Assembly: GCF_004362395.1 (NCBI RefSeq)
Contig: NZ_SNWE01000002.1
Location: 186,001 to 250,000, forward strand
Reading direction: 5' to 3'
Origin: Salegentibacter sp. 24
Lineage (GTDB): Bacteria > Bacteroidota > Bacteroidia > Flavobacteriales > Flavobacteriaceae
Length of the DNA: 64,000 nt
The notes beneath the pieces were generated by a model. It had not been told where the DNA came from and searched no databases. It saw only the letters and a program-made list of their open reading frames with translations. Both the position numbers and the translations under genes were made by a program. This document shows positions 51,138 to 61,373 of this stretch, in pieces; position 1 is the first letter of the stretch, and every line of letters begins with the position of its first letter.

Positions 51138-52426
51138 TGGAAGTTGAAATTCTCATAATTGTCTTTTTCTTAATTTTATCTGCTTTCTTTTCCGGGATGG
51201 AAATTGCCTATATTTCTTCTAATAAGATCTATATTGAAATTGAAAAGCGTCAAGATGATTTCTTGGCAACCGTTCTTAAAAGATTGACCAAAAAGCCATC
51301 AAAATTCATCGCTACGATGCTGGTGGGAAATAATATTGCCCTGGTGGTATACGGGTTTTTTATGGGAGATTTGTTAATGAACTGGCTTCAGGGACTGCAA
51401 CCAATTAATAGTGCGTTTCTTGAATATATTGTGGTGGACCTTAGTCTTTTCACCCAGACCGTTATCTCTACCCTTCTAATTTTGCTTACTGCCGAATTTC
51501 TTCCAAAAGTATTCTTTCAAATTTACGCGAATTCAATGTTGAAATTCTTCGCGGTACCCGCTTATATCTTCTATTTGCTTTTCGGTCTTATTTCCTCTTT
51601 TGTAATTTGGATTTCTGATGTTATTCTGAAAAGATTTTTTAAAACTGAAGGAGATGAAGTGCAACTGGCTTTTAGTAAGGTTGAACTGGGGAATTTTATC
51701 AACGAGCAGATGGAGACAGTGGAAGATGATGAAGAAGTAGATTCTGAGATTCAGATTTTTCAGAATGCCCTGGAATTTTCCGATATAAAAGCGAGGGAAG
51801 TAATGATTCCAAGAACTGAAATTATTGCTGTAGATCAACACCAGGCACCTGGTGATCTAGTAAATACCTTTACGGAAACCGGCCTTTCAAAACTTCTAAT
51901 ATATAACGAAACCATAGATGATATTATAGGTTATGTGCACTCTTTTGAGCTTTTTAAGAAACCAGATTCTATAAAATCCATACTTCTGCCGGTTGTTTTT
52001 GTTCCCGAAACTATGTGGGTGAAAGATGTTTTGAATAACCTCACTAAAAAGCGTAAAAGTATTGCAGTGGTGATTGATGAATATGGAGGGACCAGTGGGA
52101 TGATAACCGTAGAAGATATTGTAGAAGAACTTTTCGGTGAAATCCAGGACGAACATGATCCCGTGGTGCTTACCGAAGAGGAATTGGGAGAAAACCACTT
52201 TAAATTTTCAGCTCGTTTAGAAGTAGATTACCTTAACGAAAACTACAGGTTTAATGTCCCGGAGGGAGAAAATTATGAAACCCTGGGCGGGTATATTGTA
52301 AATCATACCGAGGAAATTCCCCAACAGAATGAAGAATTGCAAATAGATAATTTCTTATTTAAAATCCTTGAAGTTTCCAATACTAAAATAGAATTGGTGG
52401 AGTTAAAAATAAAACCCTTAGATTAA
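51137..52426 (+). CDS. CNNM/CorC-type hemolysin family transporter
   Basis: 429 residues. The N-terminal CNNM/DUF21 domain has four membrane segments (about 3-23, 58-82, 95-120, 128-155). Two CBS domains follow (REVMIPRTEIIAVDQ ... KRKSIAVVIDEYGGTSGMITVEDIVEELFGEIQDEHD), then a C-terminal CorC/HlyC domain. It is linked to Mg2+ or other divalent cation export. The ATG shares one base with the preceding TAA. Confidence 0.92.
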   Translation: MEVEILIIVFFLILSAFFSGMEIAYISSNKIYIEIEKRQDDFLATVLKRLTKKPSKFIATMLVGNNIALVVYGFFMGDLLMNWLQGLQPINSAFLEYIVVDLSLFTQTVISTLLILLTAEFLPKVFFQIYANSMLKFFAVPAYIFYLLFGLISSFVIWISDVILKRFFKTEGDEVQLAFSKVELGNFINEQMETVEDDEEVDSEIQIFQNALEFSDIKAREVMIPRTEIIAVDQHQAPGDLVNTFTETGLSKLLIYNETIDDIIGYVHSFELFKKPDSIKSILLPVVFVPETMWVKDVLNNLTKKRKSIAVVIDEYGGTSGMITVEDIVEELFGEIQDEHDPVVLTEEELGENHFKFSARLEVDYLNENYRFNVPEGENYETLGGYIVNHTEEIPQQNEELQIDNFLFKILEVSNTKIELVELKIKPLD

Positions 52427-52518
52427 ATGGTGATTAGTTAATATTTTGCAAATTATAAGTTTTATAATTAGGTTAAAAACATTATTTTCGCCCACTATAT
52501 TTCGATAAAAAACAACAA

Positions 52519-54639
52519 ATGGCAGTATTAAATAAAATCAGACAGCGTTCTGTTTTCTTGATCATTATCATTGCATTGGCACTTTTCTCTTTTGTGCTTG
52601 CCGATGTAATCCGTAACGGAGGCTTTTCTTCGCAAAAGGACCAAAATACTATTGCAACCGTAAACGGTGAAGAAGTGAGTAGGGAGAATTTTGCACGACA
52701 GGTAGAAGCTTATCAGCGTAATATGGGTTCAAATGCAAGTACTATGCAGGCAGTGAACCAAGTATGGGAACAAACCCTCCGTGAAACTATTCTTAAAGAG
52801 GAATTAGAAGAGCTCGGAATAAGAGCCGGCGAAGCTCAAATTAAAGAGGTGATGCGCATGCAGATGGGCAATAATCCTGCTTTTACAAATGAAGCTGGTG
52901 TCTTTGATGTAAATCGCGTTCGAGAATATATTGCAAGTTTAAGAGCTACCCAACCAGAAGCTTACCAGCAATGGTTGCAAATGGAGAGCAATATGGGAGA
53001 TATTGCTCGTCAAAATATGTATTTCTCTATGGTGACGGCAGGGATTGGTGCAACACTCACCGAGGCTGAACAGGCATACCGTTTTCAGAATAATAGTGTA
53101 GACCTTCGCTTTGTTCAGTTGCCTTATTCTTCGGTACCAGACGAAAAGGTAGAGGTGACCAAAGAGGAAATTCAGAATTATATTCAAGAAAATCCAGCTC
53201 AATTTGAAACGGAAGCTTCTAGAAATATTAGGTATGTTTTCTTTGAAGAAGAAGCCTCTACAGAAGATATTAAGGAATCAAAAGAAAGCCTAACTGCTCT
53301 ATTGGATAATCGCGTTGAGTATAATGCGGTAACTAGTGCAAATGACACCCTATCAGGATTTAATAACACAACCGACTACGAGGATTTTGTAAATGCAAAT
53401 TCAGATCTTCCATACGAAGGTAGATTCAAGTTTAAAAATGAATTACCATCAGAATTTGCTGATGAACTTTTTAGTTTAGATCAAGGAGAGACTTTTGGTC
53501 CCTATAAGGATAATGGATATTTTAAAATTTCAAAATTGGTAGAAACCAAAGAAATTCCAGATTCAACAAAAGCAAGTCATATTCTTGTGGCTTATCAGGG
53601 ACAACAATTTGCTCCTGATGTTACCAGAACCAAAGAAGAAGCAGAGGCTTTAGCCGATAGCCTCGCTGCTGTGATTAGAAATGATAAGGGTAAATTTGCT
53701 GAACTAGCTGCTGAATTTTCATCCGACCGTTCCAATAATCAAGATGGGGGGGATCTCGGTTATTTTGGTCCCGGAGCTATGGTACCAGCATTTGATAATT
53801 TCATTTTAGAAAATAATGCTGGTGATATCGGGGTTGTTGAGACTGATTTTGGTTATCACGTAATTCATATTGAAGAACAAACGGAAAGAGAAAAGGCTGT
53901 GAAAATTGCCACTATTGCCAGGGAATTGCAAGCTTCAGAACGTTCCAGAAATAACCTTTATAATGAAACTACGAAATTTGAAATTGCTGCAGGCGATGGA
54001 GATTTTGCTAAAGTGGCAGAAGAAGGGGGATATAATATCAGAACCGTAAATAATGTAAAGGCGCTGGATGAAAACATTCCAGGAATTGGGCAACAAAGAA
54101 GAGTGGTGCAATGGGCCTTTGAAGACGAGGCAAATGTCGGAGATATAAAACGTTTTGATATTCCTTCAGGATATGTTGTAGCTCAAATAACTTCTAAGAA
54201 TAAAGAAGGATTAATGAGCGTTGAAAATGCTTCTTCTGAAGTAATTCCTATTCTTGTTAAAAGAGAAAAGGCTGCAATTCTTAAAGAGCAAATTAATAGT
54301 AACAATCTTCAAGAGATAGCCTCTAACCACAATGTTATTGTGCAAACCGCCAATGCGGTAAATCTTGCCAATCCAACATTGCCTGGCGCAGGTAGTGAAC
54401 CAGAAGTTGTAGGAGCTGTATTTGCTTTGGAGCCGGGAAGTGTTAGCGAACCTATCGCGGGAGAAAAAGGAGTATATGTGGTAGAACTTGAAAGTATTAA
54501 TGAAGTCCCAGCAATGAACTCTTATAGCGGAATAGCAGAACAGGAAACTGCAGAAAGAAGACAGAGAGCTTCTCAAAGACTGTTTGAAGCCCTTCGTGAA
54601 AAAGCAGAAATTGAAGATAATCGCGCAAGATTTTACTAA
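52519..54639 (+). CDS. Membrane-anchored peptidyl-prolyl isomerase, PpiD/SurA type
   Basis: 706 residues. An N-terminal anchor (SVFLIIIIALALFSFVLADVI, about 11-31) is followed by a SurA_N-like chaperone domain (VNGEEVSRENFARQVEAYQ) and one parvulin domain at about 350-455 (KASHILVAYQG ... FAELAAEFSSDRSNNQDGGDLGYFGPGAMVPAF ... GYHVIHI). It assists folding of periplasmic and outer membrane proteins. It has its own 92-bp leader and a strong terminator. Confidence 0.93.
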   Translation: MAVLNKIRQRSVFLIIIIALALFSFVLADVIRNGGFSSQKDQNTIATVNGEEVSRENFARQVEAYQRNMGSNASTMQAVNQVWEQTLRETILKEELEELGIRAGEAQIKEVMRMQMGNNPAFTNEAGVFDVNRVREYIASLRATQPEAYQQWLQMESNMGDIARQNMYFSMVTAGIGATLTEAEQAYRFQNNSVDLRFVQLPYSSVPDEKVEVTKEEIQNYIQENPAQFETEASRNIRYVFFEEEASTEDIKESKESLTALLDNRVEYNAVTSANDTLSGFNNTTDYEDFVNANSDLPYEGRFKFKNELPSEFADELFSLDQGETFGPYKDNGYFKISKLVETKEIPDSTKASHILVAYQGQQFAPDVTRTKEEAEALADSLAAVIRNDKGKFAELAAEFSSDRSNNQDGGDLGYFGPGAMVPAFDNFILENNAGDIGVVETDFGYHVIHIEEQTEREKAVKIATIARELQASERSRNNLYNETTKFEIAAGDGDFAKVAEEGGYNIRTVNNVKALDENIPGIGQQRRVVQWAFEDEANVGDIKRFDIPSGYVVAQITSKNKEGLMSVENASSEVIPILVKREKAAILKEQINSNNLQEIASNHNVIVQTANAVNLANPTLPGAGSEPEVVGAVFALEPGSVSEPIAGEKGVYVVELESINEVPAMNSYSGIAEQETAERRQRASQRLFEALREKAEIEDNRARFY

Positions 54640-54664
54640 TGGAATAAGCGTAAATTAAGAAGTT

Positions 54665-54693
54665 AGCCCCGTAATTTTATCGGGGCTTTTTTT
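54665..54693 (+). terminator. Terminator of the ppiD-like gene
   Basis: AGCCCCG (54665-54671) pairs with CGGGGCT (54681-54687), followed by six T. Confidence 0.9.
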
Positions 54694-54797
54694 GTGCTAT
54701 GTGCGGCCTGAAAACGGCCAGGGTAGTTAGTGGAAGGGAGGGTTTCAAATAATTTGCAAACTGTTTCGCCGGGAAAAAAGTGATAATTAAGTTTTAG

Positions 54798-55715
54798 CTA
54801 GAGAGCGATATCCTCAAAAGGGAAAATAGTTTTAAAACCTTTTCTACTGAAATAATCATAAACATCTGCTCTATTTCCAGTAACCATTACAAAATCTCCG
54901 CCCCAGCCACCAAGACTTTTTACGGCGCCCGGGAAATCTGGAAAATATTCCTGTTTTATTTTTTTTGTTTGCAGCGTTTTAGATAATAAAGTCTCGTGAA
55001 TATTGATTAGAAGTTCAAACTCATTTAGTGATGTACAGTCGATAAATTGTTGTGTAAGTACAGAAATTTTTTCAGTTAATCCTTTTTTACTGCTTGTTGG
55101 TAAAGCTCTGTATTGTGCAATTGCTTCACGACTATTCTTTTTCTTATTTAGGTAAATAAAAAAGATATTATTTGAAAAATTAGGATGAAAATTAGCTTTT
55201 AAAACTGAAGGGCTATTTTTTGTAAGTTGATATGTTATGGCTTGGTTATTCTGTGCAGCTGCAATGTCATAGCCACTACCGCCAAAAGTAATTTCTAACA
55301 GTTTGTATGCATCAATTTCAAACCAGTCAGAAATGTTGTTAATTAAAGTGGAAGAGCTTCCCAGACCCCAGTTCCTGTTAAAATTCAGCCTCGTATTTAC
55401 AGTAATTCCCGATTTTTCCTGGGATAATATTAAAGGATTTAATCGATGCGCTTCTGTAAGGATTTGTTGAAGTTTAGCCCCAGTCTCTGCTTCACCTGAA
55501 ATTAATTTTAAGTTTCCATTTCTTAGTTCAAACTTGCCTTGAAACCAAAATGTGCTAGTTTCATCAAAACTACTCCATTCAATATTCTCGTTCCCAGAAA
55601 CTTTTACTTCCAAAGACTGTCCGAATTTGGTAGGAATTGCGAGGGCCTTTGCGCCATCTAAAACAGCATATTCCCCTGTGATTAATAGTTTCCCATTACT
55701 ATAAAACTCTTTCAT
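54798..55715 (-). CDS. GHMP kinase, mevalonate-pathway type
   Basis: 305 residues. The N-terminal GKLLITGEYAVLDGAKALAIPT is a GHMP kinase start, NWGLGSSSTLINNISDWF (about 114-131) the ATP-binding GLGSS motif, and GGSGYDIAAAQ motif 3. Start and stop overlap HMG-CoA reductase by 4 bp. Context implies mevalonate or phosphomevalonate kinase for isoprenoid synthesis; sequence alone does not separate these. The short length is usual for the Bacteroidota form. Confidence 0.85.
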   Translation of the reverse strand: MKEFYSNGKLLITGEYAVLDGAKALAIPTKFGQSLEVKVSGNENIEWSSFDETSTFWFQGKFELRNGNLKLISGEAETGAKLQQILTEAHRLNPLILSQEKSGITVNTRLNFNRNWGLGSSSTLINNISDWFEIDAYKLLEITFGGSGYDIAAAQNNQAITYQLTKNSPSVLKANFHPNFSNNIFFIYLNKKKNSREAIAQYRALPTSSKKGLTEKISVLTQQFIDCTSLNEFELLINIHETLLSKTLQTKKIKQEYFPDFPGAVKSLGGWGGDFVMVTGNRADVYDYFSRKGFKTIFPFEDIAL

Positions 55716-57031
55716 GAATTCCTCAATTTTCGCAATTCTTCAACAGCCCTGCTGTGGGTAACTGTGTGTTTTGTGAAATATTTAGTAAGGATTTCTTTTT
55801 CCTGCATTGTAGCTTTATGTTGATTTAAAATATTCATCAAATGCATTTTCATATGTCCTTGCTGAATTCCTGTTGTGGTTAGCGAGTTTATTGCTGCAAA
55901 GTTCTGCGCTAATCCGGCAACGGCAACAATTTTCATCAATTCTTTTGCCGTAGGTTGTTGTAATATATCTAATGCAAGTTTTACTAGGGGATGTAAGCTT
56001 GTTAATCCGCCAACAGTTCCTAAAGCTAGTGGAACTTCTATCCAGAATTTAAAAATTCCGTTCTCAATGCTTGCATGAGTTAGGCTGGAATATTTCCCAT
56101 TTCTGGAAGCATATGCATGAATTCCGGCTTCAACTGCTCTAAAATCATTTCCAGTTGCTAGTACAACGGCATCAATTCCGTTCATAATTCCCTTATTATG
56201 GGTCACTGCCCGGAAAGGTTCTACTTCAGCAATATTAACCGCTTGAATAAATTTCTTTGCGAAATCTTCTCCCTTTACATCTTTGTTTTCATTGAGATCT
56301 TCTACCCGACACGAAACCTCGGCTCGTACTAAACACTCAGGAACATAATTGGAAAGAATACTCATAATGATTTCTATATCCTTTTCTTCCGGAGAAAAAT
56401 CAGCGAATTGCTGAGCTTCATACTGAAAAACTTCGGCAAATTTCTCAAGGCAGGAATTAATGAAATTGGCGCCCATAGAGTCCTTGGTTTCGAATTCACA
56501 ATGCAGCTGATAATAATTAGCTATTTCCCCAGTTTTATCATTAAGGTTTATATTTAAAACCCCACCTCCACGTTTTTCCATATTGTGGGTTATAGATTTT
56601 ACTGCTTGCAGAAGCTTTGGTTTTGTAACTTCAAAAAAATGTTCAAGTTTTTCTATAGCTCCAAAGAAATTAAAATGTACCTGACCTATTTTCTTGGTAT
56701 CTATTACTTCAGCTCTGAATCCACCCCGTGTTCTCCAGAATTTAGCTGCTTTACTCGCTGCTGCTATTACCGAGCTTTCTTCAATAGCCATAGGAATAGC
56801 AAGAAGGTCTTCGTTGATAAGAAAATTTGGTGCGAGTCCGAAAGGCAAGTAGAAATTTGATAATGTATTCTCGGTAAATTCGTCGTGGAGCTGCTGTAAT
56901 CTAGAATCTTCATTCCAATATTGTCTAAGTATAGCAACGTCTTCGGGCCGATCTATGAGGTAGGTCTTGGCTAGCCAGTCTATTTTCTCTTTCTTGTTAA
57001 GCCTTGAAAAGCCGCTGATAGGTTTTATCAT
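55712..57031 (-). CDS. Hydroxymethylglutaryl-CoA reductase, class II type
   Basis: 439 residues. MAIEESSVIAAASKAAKFW holds the catalytic Glu, THNKGIMNGIDAVVLATGND the Lys and Asp, GTVGGLTSLHPLVK is the CoA/NAD region, and QQGHMKMHL the His. The compact length fits class II enzymes, which many annotation systems call degradative. With the adjacent GHMP kinase it more likely makes mevalonate. TATCTTTG on the minus strand (57060-57053) is a -7 box 22 bases before the gene. Confidence 0.93.
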   Translation of the reverse strand: MIKPISGFSRLNKKEKIDWLAKTYLIDRPEDVAILRQYWNEDSRLQQLHDEFTENTLSNFYLPFGLAPNFLINEDLLAIPMAIEESSVIAAASKAAKFWRTRGGFRAEVIDTKKIGQVHFNFFGAIEKLEHFFEVTKPKLLQAVKSITHNMEKRGGGVLNINLNDKTGEIANYYQLHCEFETKDSMGANFINSCLEKFAEVFQYEAQQFADFSPEEKDIEIIMSILSNYVPECLVRAEVSCRVEDLNENKDVKGEDFAKKFIQAVNIAEVEPFRAVTHNKGIMNGIDAVVLATGNDFRAVEAGIHAYASRNGKYSSLTHASIENGIFKFWIEVPLALGTVGGLTSLHPLVKLALDILQQPTAKELMKIVAVAGLAQNFAAINSLTTTGIQQGHMKMHLMNILNQHKATMQEKEILTKYFTKHTVTHSRAVEELRKLRNS

Positions 57032-57210
57032 TTTAAGCTAATTTATAGGGTGCAAAGATACAATTGTTATTTAAGGGAATTAAGCTTTCTCTTTTAGGAA
57101 TAAATAAGGGAATATTTCCTTAACAAATTCTTAGTATTTAACACTTAAAACCTACTTTTTTTGCTGAAATTTTAGTAAACTTGGCAGACAAAATTCATTT
57201 TATAAATTTT

Positions 57211-59382
57211 ATGAAGTTCTCAAAAATATTAGTGGGGTTGTTAATTGCTGCAACTTCAACAATTTACGCGCAAGATAAAGAGATTAGCCTCGAAGAGATT
57301 TATGACGGCACCTTTAGGCAGGAACGCTTACAATCATTGCAATCGTTAAATAATGGTAAAGAATATCTGGTTTTAAATCGCGACCGCGATGCACATACTA
57401 CTAGCATAGATGTGTATTCTTATAAAACCGGCGAAAAGATCGGAAGTCTTTTAAACAGTAATAATCTGAGTGAAATTTCCAGTTTTCAAGGATTTGAACT
57501 TAGTAAAAATGAAGATAAAATTTTGCTTTCTACAGATGTGGAGCAAATTTATCGCCGTTCTTCCCGTGGAATTTATTATATCTACGATGTAAAAAGCGAA
57601 AGTCTAATAAAATTAAGTGAGCATAAAGTTCAGGAGCCTACCTTTTCTCCCGATGCCTCTAAGGTGGCGTATGTTTTTGAAAATAACATTTATATCCACG
57701 ATGTCATTACAGGGGAAAAAACTCAGGTTACTACAGATGGCGAAAAAAATAAAATTATTAATGGGATTACCGACTGGGTTTACGAAGAAGAGTTCGCTTT
57801 CGTAAGAGCTTTCGACTGGAATAAGACCGGGAGTCATTTGGCTTATCTTAGGTTTGATGAGAGTGAAGTGCCTGAGTTTTCCATGGCTATCTTTGGAAAG
57901 GACCTATATCCTACCCAAGAGGTCTTTAAGTATCCAAAAGCGGGGGAAGAGAATTCTAAAGTTTCGCTTCATATATACGAAGTAGATGATAAGGAAAGTG
58001 AAAAAGTGGCACTTGGAGACTATAAGGACTATTATATACCAAGAATGGAATGGACTCAGGCCCCTGATATTTTAAGCGTTCAGGTTTTAAACAGGCACCA
58101 AAATGATTTAGATCTTTTGTTCGTGGATGCTGAGGATAATGAAGCCGAAGTAGTAATGAACGAAACCGATGAAGCTTATATTGATATTACTAATAACCTG
58201 ACTTTCCTTGAGGACAATAGTTTTATCTGGACCAGTGAAAAAGATGGGTGGAACCATATCTATCTTTATAATGAAGATGGTGAGCTCGAAAACCAGGTGA
58301 CTAAGGGAGAATGGGTAGTAACCGATTATTATGGATATGATGAAGATACTGAAAGGATCTTTTATCAAAGTACGGAAAACGGAAGCGTAAACCGCGATGT
58401 TTATTCCATTAAGATTAACGGCAAAGGTAAAACTCGACTAACCCAAAGAGAAGGCATGAATAATGCTGATTTTAGTGCGGATTACACCTATTTTATTAAT
58501 TCTTTCACCAATACTGAAACTCCATATGTGTATACCTTACATAATGCTAAAAATGGAAAATTGGTTAGAAAGATAAAAGATAATGCTGCTTTACTTGAGA
58601 AAGAGTCCGTATATAACTTCTCTCCGAAAGAATTAAGCACAATTGAGATCAATGGGAACGAGCTTAATATGTGGATGATTAAACCAAACGATTTTGATGA
58701 GAATAAAGAATATCCTTTGTTGATGTTCCAATATTCCGGTCCAGGATCTCAATCGGTATCTAACTCTTATTTTGGGACTAACGATTATTGGTATCAGTTA
58801 CTAGCAAACGAGGGCTATATTATAGCAACAGTGGATGGAAGGGGTACCGGTTTCAAAGGAGCTGCCTTTAAAAAGGTTACTCAAAATGAACTCGGTAAAT
58901 ATGAAGTAGAGGATCAGATTGCTGCCGCACAAAAGCTTGGAGCAAGAGATTATATAGATGAAGACCGAATAGGGATATGGGGATGGAGCTATGGAGGTTT
59001 TATGTCCTCCAACGCCATTTTGAAAGGGAACGATACTTTCTCTATGGCCATTGCTGTAGCGCCGGTAATTAGCTGGAGATTTTACGACACCATCTATACC
59101 GAAAGATATATGACTACTCCGCAGGAAAATCCTTCTGGATATGATGAAAATTCACCGATTAACCACGTAGAAAAATTGAAAGGAGATTATCTTTTAATTC
59201 ACGGTGGGGGAGATGACAATGTGCACCTTCAAAACACGATGAGAATGGTAGAAGCCTTGGTTCAGGCCAACAAGCAATTTGACTGGGCTATTTATCCGGA
59301 TAGAAATCACGGAATATATGGTGGGAATACTAGATTGCACCTTTACACCATGATGACCGATTTTATTAAAGAAAAACTATAA
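57211..59382 (+). CDS. Prolyl dipeptidyl peptidase IV (S9B)
   Basis: 723 residues from ATG 57211; an in-frame TTG at 57181 would add residues before a good signal peptide (KFSKILVGLLIAATSTIYAQ). An N-terminal beta-propeller contains the substrate-binding DWVYEEEFAF Glu motif. The C-terminal hydrolase has Ser in GIWGWSYGGFMSS, Asp in GGGDDNVHLQN and His in DRNHGIYGG. It releases X-Pro/X-Ala dipeptides in the periplasm. The POT transporter gene 6 bp downstream can import the products. Confidence 0.95.
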   Translation: MKFSKILVGLLIAATSTIYAQDKEISLEEIYDGTFRQERLQSLQSLNNGKEYLVLNRDRDAHTTSIDVYSYKTGEKIGSLLNSNNLSEISSFQGFELSKNEDKILLSTDVEQIYRRSSRGIYYIYDVKSESLIKLSEHKVQEPTFSPDASKVAYVFENNIYIHDVITGEKTQVTTDGEKNKIINGITDWVYEEEFAFVRAFDWNKTGSHLAYLRFDESEVPEFSMAIFGKDLYPTQEVFKYPKAGEENSKVSLHIYEVDDKESEKVALGDYKDYYIPRMEWTQAPDILSVQVLNRHQNDLDLLFVDAEDNEAEVVMNETDEAYIDITNNLTFLEDNSFIWTSEKDGWNHIYLYNEDGELENQVTKGEWVVTDYYGYDEDTERIFYQSTENGSVNRDVYSIKINGKGKTRLTQREGMNNADFSADYTYFINSFTNTETPYVYTLHNAKNGKLVRKIKDNAALLEKESVYNFSPKELSTIEINGNELNMWMIKPNDFDENKEYPLLMFQYSGPGSQSVSNSYFGTNDYWYQLLANEGYIIATVDGRGTGFKGAAFKKVTQNELGKYEVEDQIAAAQKLGARDYIDEDRIGIWGWSYGGFMSSNAILKGNDTFSMAIAVAPVISWRFYDTIYTERYMTTPQENPSGYDENSPINHVEKLKGDYLLIHGGGDDNVHLQNTMRMVEALVQANKQFDWAIYPDRNHGIYGGNTRLHLYTMMTDFIKEKL

Positions 59383-59387
59383 TCTAA

Positions 59388-61304
59388 ATGGCAACAGCAA
59401 CAAACAGAGTTCCTCAAAAAGAATTATTCGGGCATCCAGTAGGGTTATATATTTTATTTTTCACAGAGATGTGGGAGCGTTTTTCCTATTACGGAATGCG
59501 GGCAATTTTGGTTTTATACCTTGTAAGTGCTACTACCGGTGGTAACGCCGGGCTTGGTTGGACAGGGGGTGAAGCCATCGCTCTTTACGGATGGTATACG
59601 ATGTTGGTTTACGTGGCTTCGATACCCGGTGGAATTATCGCGGATAAACTGCTAGGACAAAAGAAAACTGTGTTGTGGGGTGGTATTATACTGGTCGCCG
59701 GACATGGTATTTTAGCAGTAGAAGAGATGTGGGCTTTTTATTTAGGGCTTGGATTAATTATTGTTGGCGTTGGAATGCTTAAGCCTAACATTTCTACCAT
59801 GGTAGGCGGATTATACAAAAAAGGGGATATAAGAAGAGATAAAGGTTTTACAATCTTTTACATCGGAATTAATCTCGGTGCTTTTCTTTCCAGTTTAATT
59901 GTTGGTTATGTCGGTGAGAATATTGGCTGGCATTATGGTTTTGGTCTGGCTGGTATAGCTATGGCATTTGGACTTTTAGTTTACTTATGGGGCCAAAAAT
60001 ATCTGGTGAATGTAGGAAACTTGTTGTCTAAGGTGGAACGTAATGAAGGTGCCTCGCTTACCAATATGTTTAGCGAACTCTTAAAATCACCATTACAGCT
60101 GATTATTACTTCAGTGTTGATGATCGGGTCTATTTATGTACTAATAATGGTGTCAATTCCCTTCGGCCTACTTTATATATTTTTAACCCTGGTAATAGCA
60201 TTAATGCTTATGGTCTATAAGGATCTTACTACACAGGTTATGAAAGACAGGTATGTGGTAATGATCTTATCATTCTTATTAGTAGTGGTCTTTTGGGGAG
60301 CTTTTGAACAGGCCGGTGGATTAATGAATATCTATGCGGCTGATAAAACAGATCGAACACTTTCATTTAGTTTACCCCTTATTGGTAGTGAAGTGCCAGC
60401 AACTTGGTTTCAGTCATTAAATGCTTTATTCATAATTATTTTTGGAGTTGTGGTTGCCAATTTCTGGGCCAAAAGAAAGTTGAAGAACAAAGAAGCATCT
60501 TCAATTTTTAAAATGGCCATTGGGGTGATTATTATGGGACTTGGATTTCTGTTTATGGCCGTGGCCGCAAAAGAATACACTGCCTTTGAAAGTAAGTCCG
60601 CAATGTATTGGTTAGTCCTTGCATACTTACTTCACACCATTGGAGAACTTTGTTCTTCTCCGGTGGCCCTGTCCTTTATTACTAAACTGGCACCGGTGAA
60701 ATATGCATCTTTAATGATGGGGGTTTATTTTGCTGCAACAGGACTAGGAAATAAAGTTGCGGGACTTATTGGTGAATTCTCTCAGGGAGAACCAGCCAAT
60801 ATTATGCTGGTCACACAAGGTGAAAATGTGGCCAATAGGTTGCAAATAAATGATACGATCCTGGAGAACGAAAACGATTTTAGGTTTAACGGACTGGTAT
60901 ATCTTGAAAACAATGATTTTGTAGTTACCACGATGGAGACTGGAGAGCCGGTAATGGATATTTTAGTATTTGAGGAAAAGGAACGAAAAGCCGAAATTTT
61001 AGCAACTTTAATCGAAGAAAACGTAACGGAAGCAGAACCTTATCATGTTATTTTAAATTTTGGGTTAGGAGAGGATAAACCTGGATACTACGGTGAATTC
61101 GTAATTGAAGAACTGCAAACCAAATTAGAGTTTAGAACCTTTATTGGGATTACCATTTTTACTACCGCCTTCGGTTTAATCGTAATTTTTATGCTTAAGC
61201 CTTTAAAGCGTTTAACTCACGGTGCTGAAGATAACGAGAGGGAGATGTTGGAGCAGGAGCAATATGAAATTGCAGACAATGAGAGAGATAATAGAAAATC
61301 ATAA
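59388..61304 (+). CDS. POT-family proton:oligopeptide transporter with large loop insertion
   Basis: 638 residues. FFTEMWERFSYYGMRAILVLYL carries the ExxERFxYYG motif of POT symporters, and GGIIADKLLGQKKTV and GVGMLKPNISTMVGGLY are family blocks. About 120 hydrophilic residues (roughly 465-590) lie between the last transmembrane helices, an insertion not found in the usual 500-residue POT protein. Such insertions occur in Bacteroidota POTs. It takes up di- and tripeptides and is paired with the DPP IV gene. Confidence 0.93.
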   Translation: MATATNRVPQKELFGHPVGLYILFFTEMWERFSYYGMRAILVLYLVSATTGGNAGLGWTGGEAIALYGWYTMLVYVASIPGGIIADKLLGQKKTVLWGGIILVAGHGILAVEEMWAFYLGLGLIIVGVGMLKPNISTMVGGLYKKGDIRRDKGFTIFYIGINLGAFLSSLIVGYVGENIGWHYGFGLAGIAMAFGLLVYLWGQKYLVNVGNLLSKVERNEGASLTNMFSELLKSPLQLIITSVLMIGSIYVLIMVSIPFGLLYIFLTLVIALMLMVYKDLTTQVMKDRYVVMILSFLLVVVFWGAFEQAGGLMNIYAADKTDRTLSFSLPLIGSEVPATWFQSLNALFIIIFGVVVANFWAKRKLKNKEASSIFKMAIGVIIMGLGFLFMAVAAKEYTAFESKSAMYWLVLAYLLHTIGELCSSPVALSFITKLAPVKYASLMMGVYFAATGLGNKVAGLIGEFSQGEPANIMLVTQGENVANRLQINDTILENENDFRFNGLVYLENNDFVVTTMETGEPVMDILVFEEKERKAEILATLIEENVTEAEPYHVILNFGLGEDKPGYYGEFVIEELQTKLEFRTFIGITIFTTAFGLIVIFMLKPLKRLTHGAEDNEREMLEQEQYEIADNERDNRKS

Positions 61305-61315
61305 AAAAGTAAACA

Positions 61316-61347
61316 AAAAGCGTTCCTTGAATTTAGGAACGTTTTTT
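61316..61347 (+). terminator. Terminator of the DPP IV-POT operon
   Basis: CGTTCC (61321-61326) pairs with GGAACG (61336-61341), flanked by A and T runs. Confidence 0.85.
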
Positions 61348-61373
61348 GCTTGATCACACCTCAAAAGCATAAT

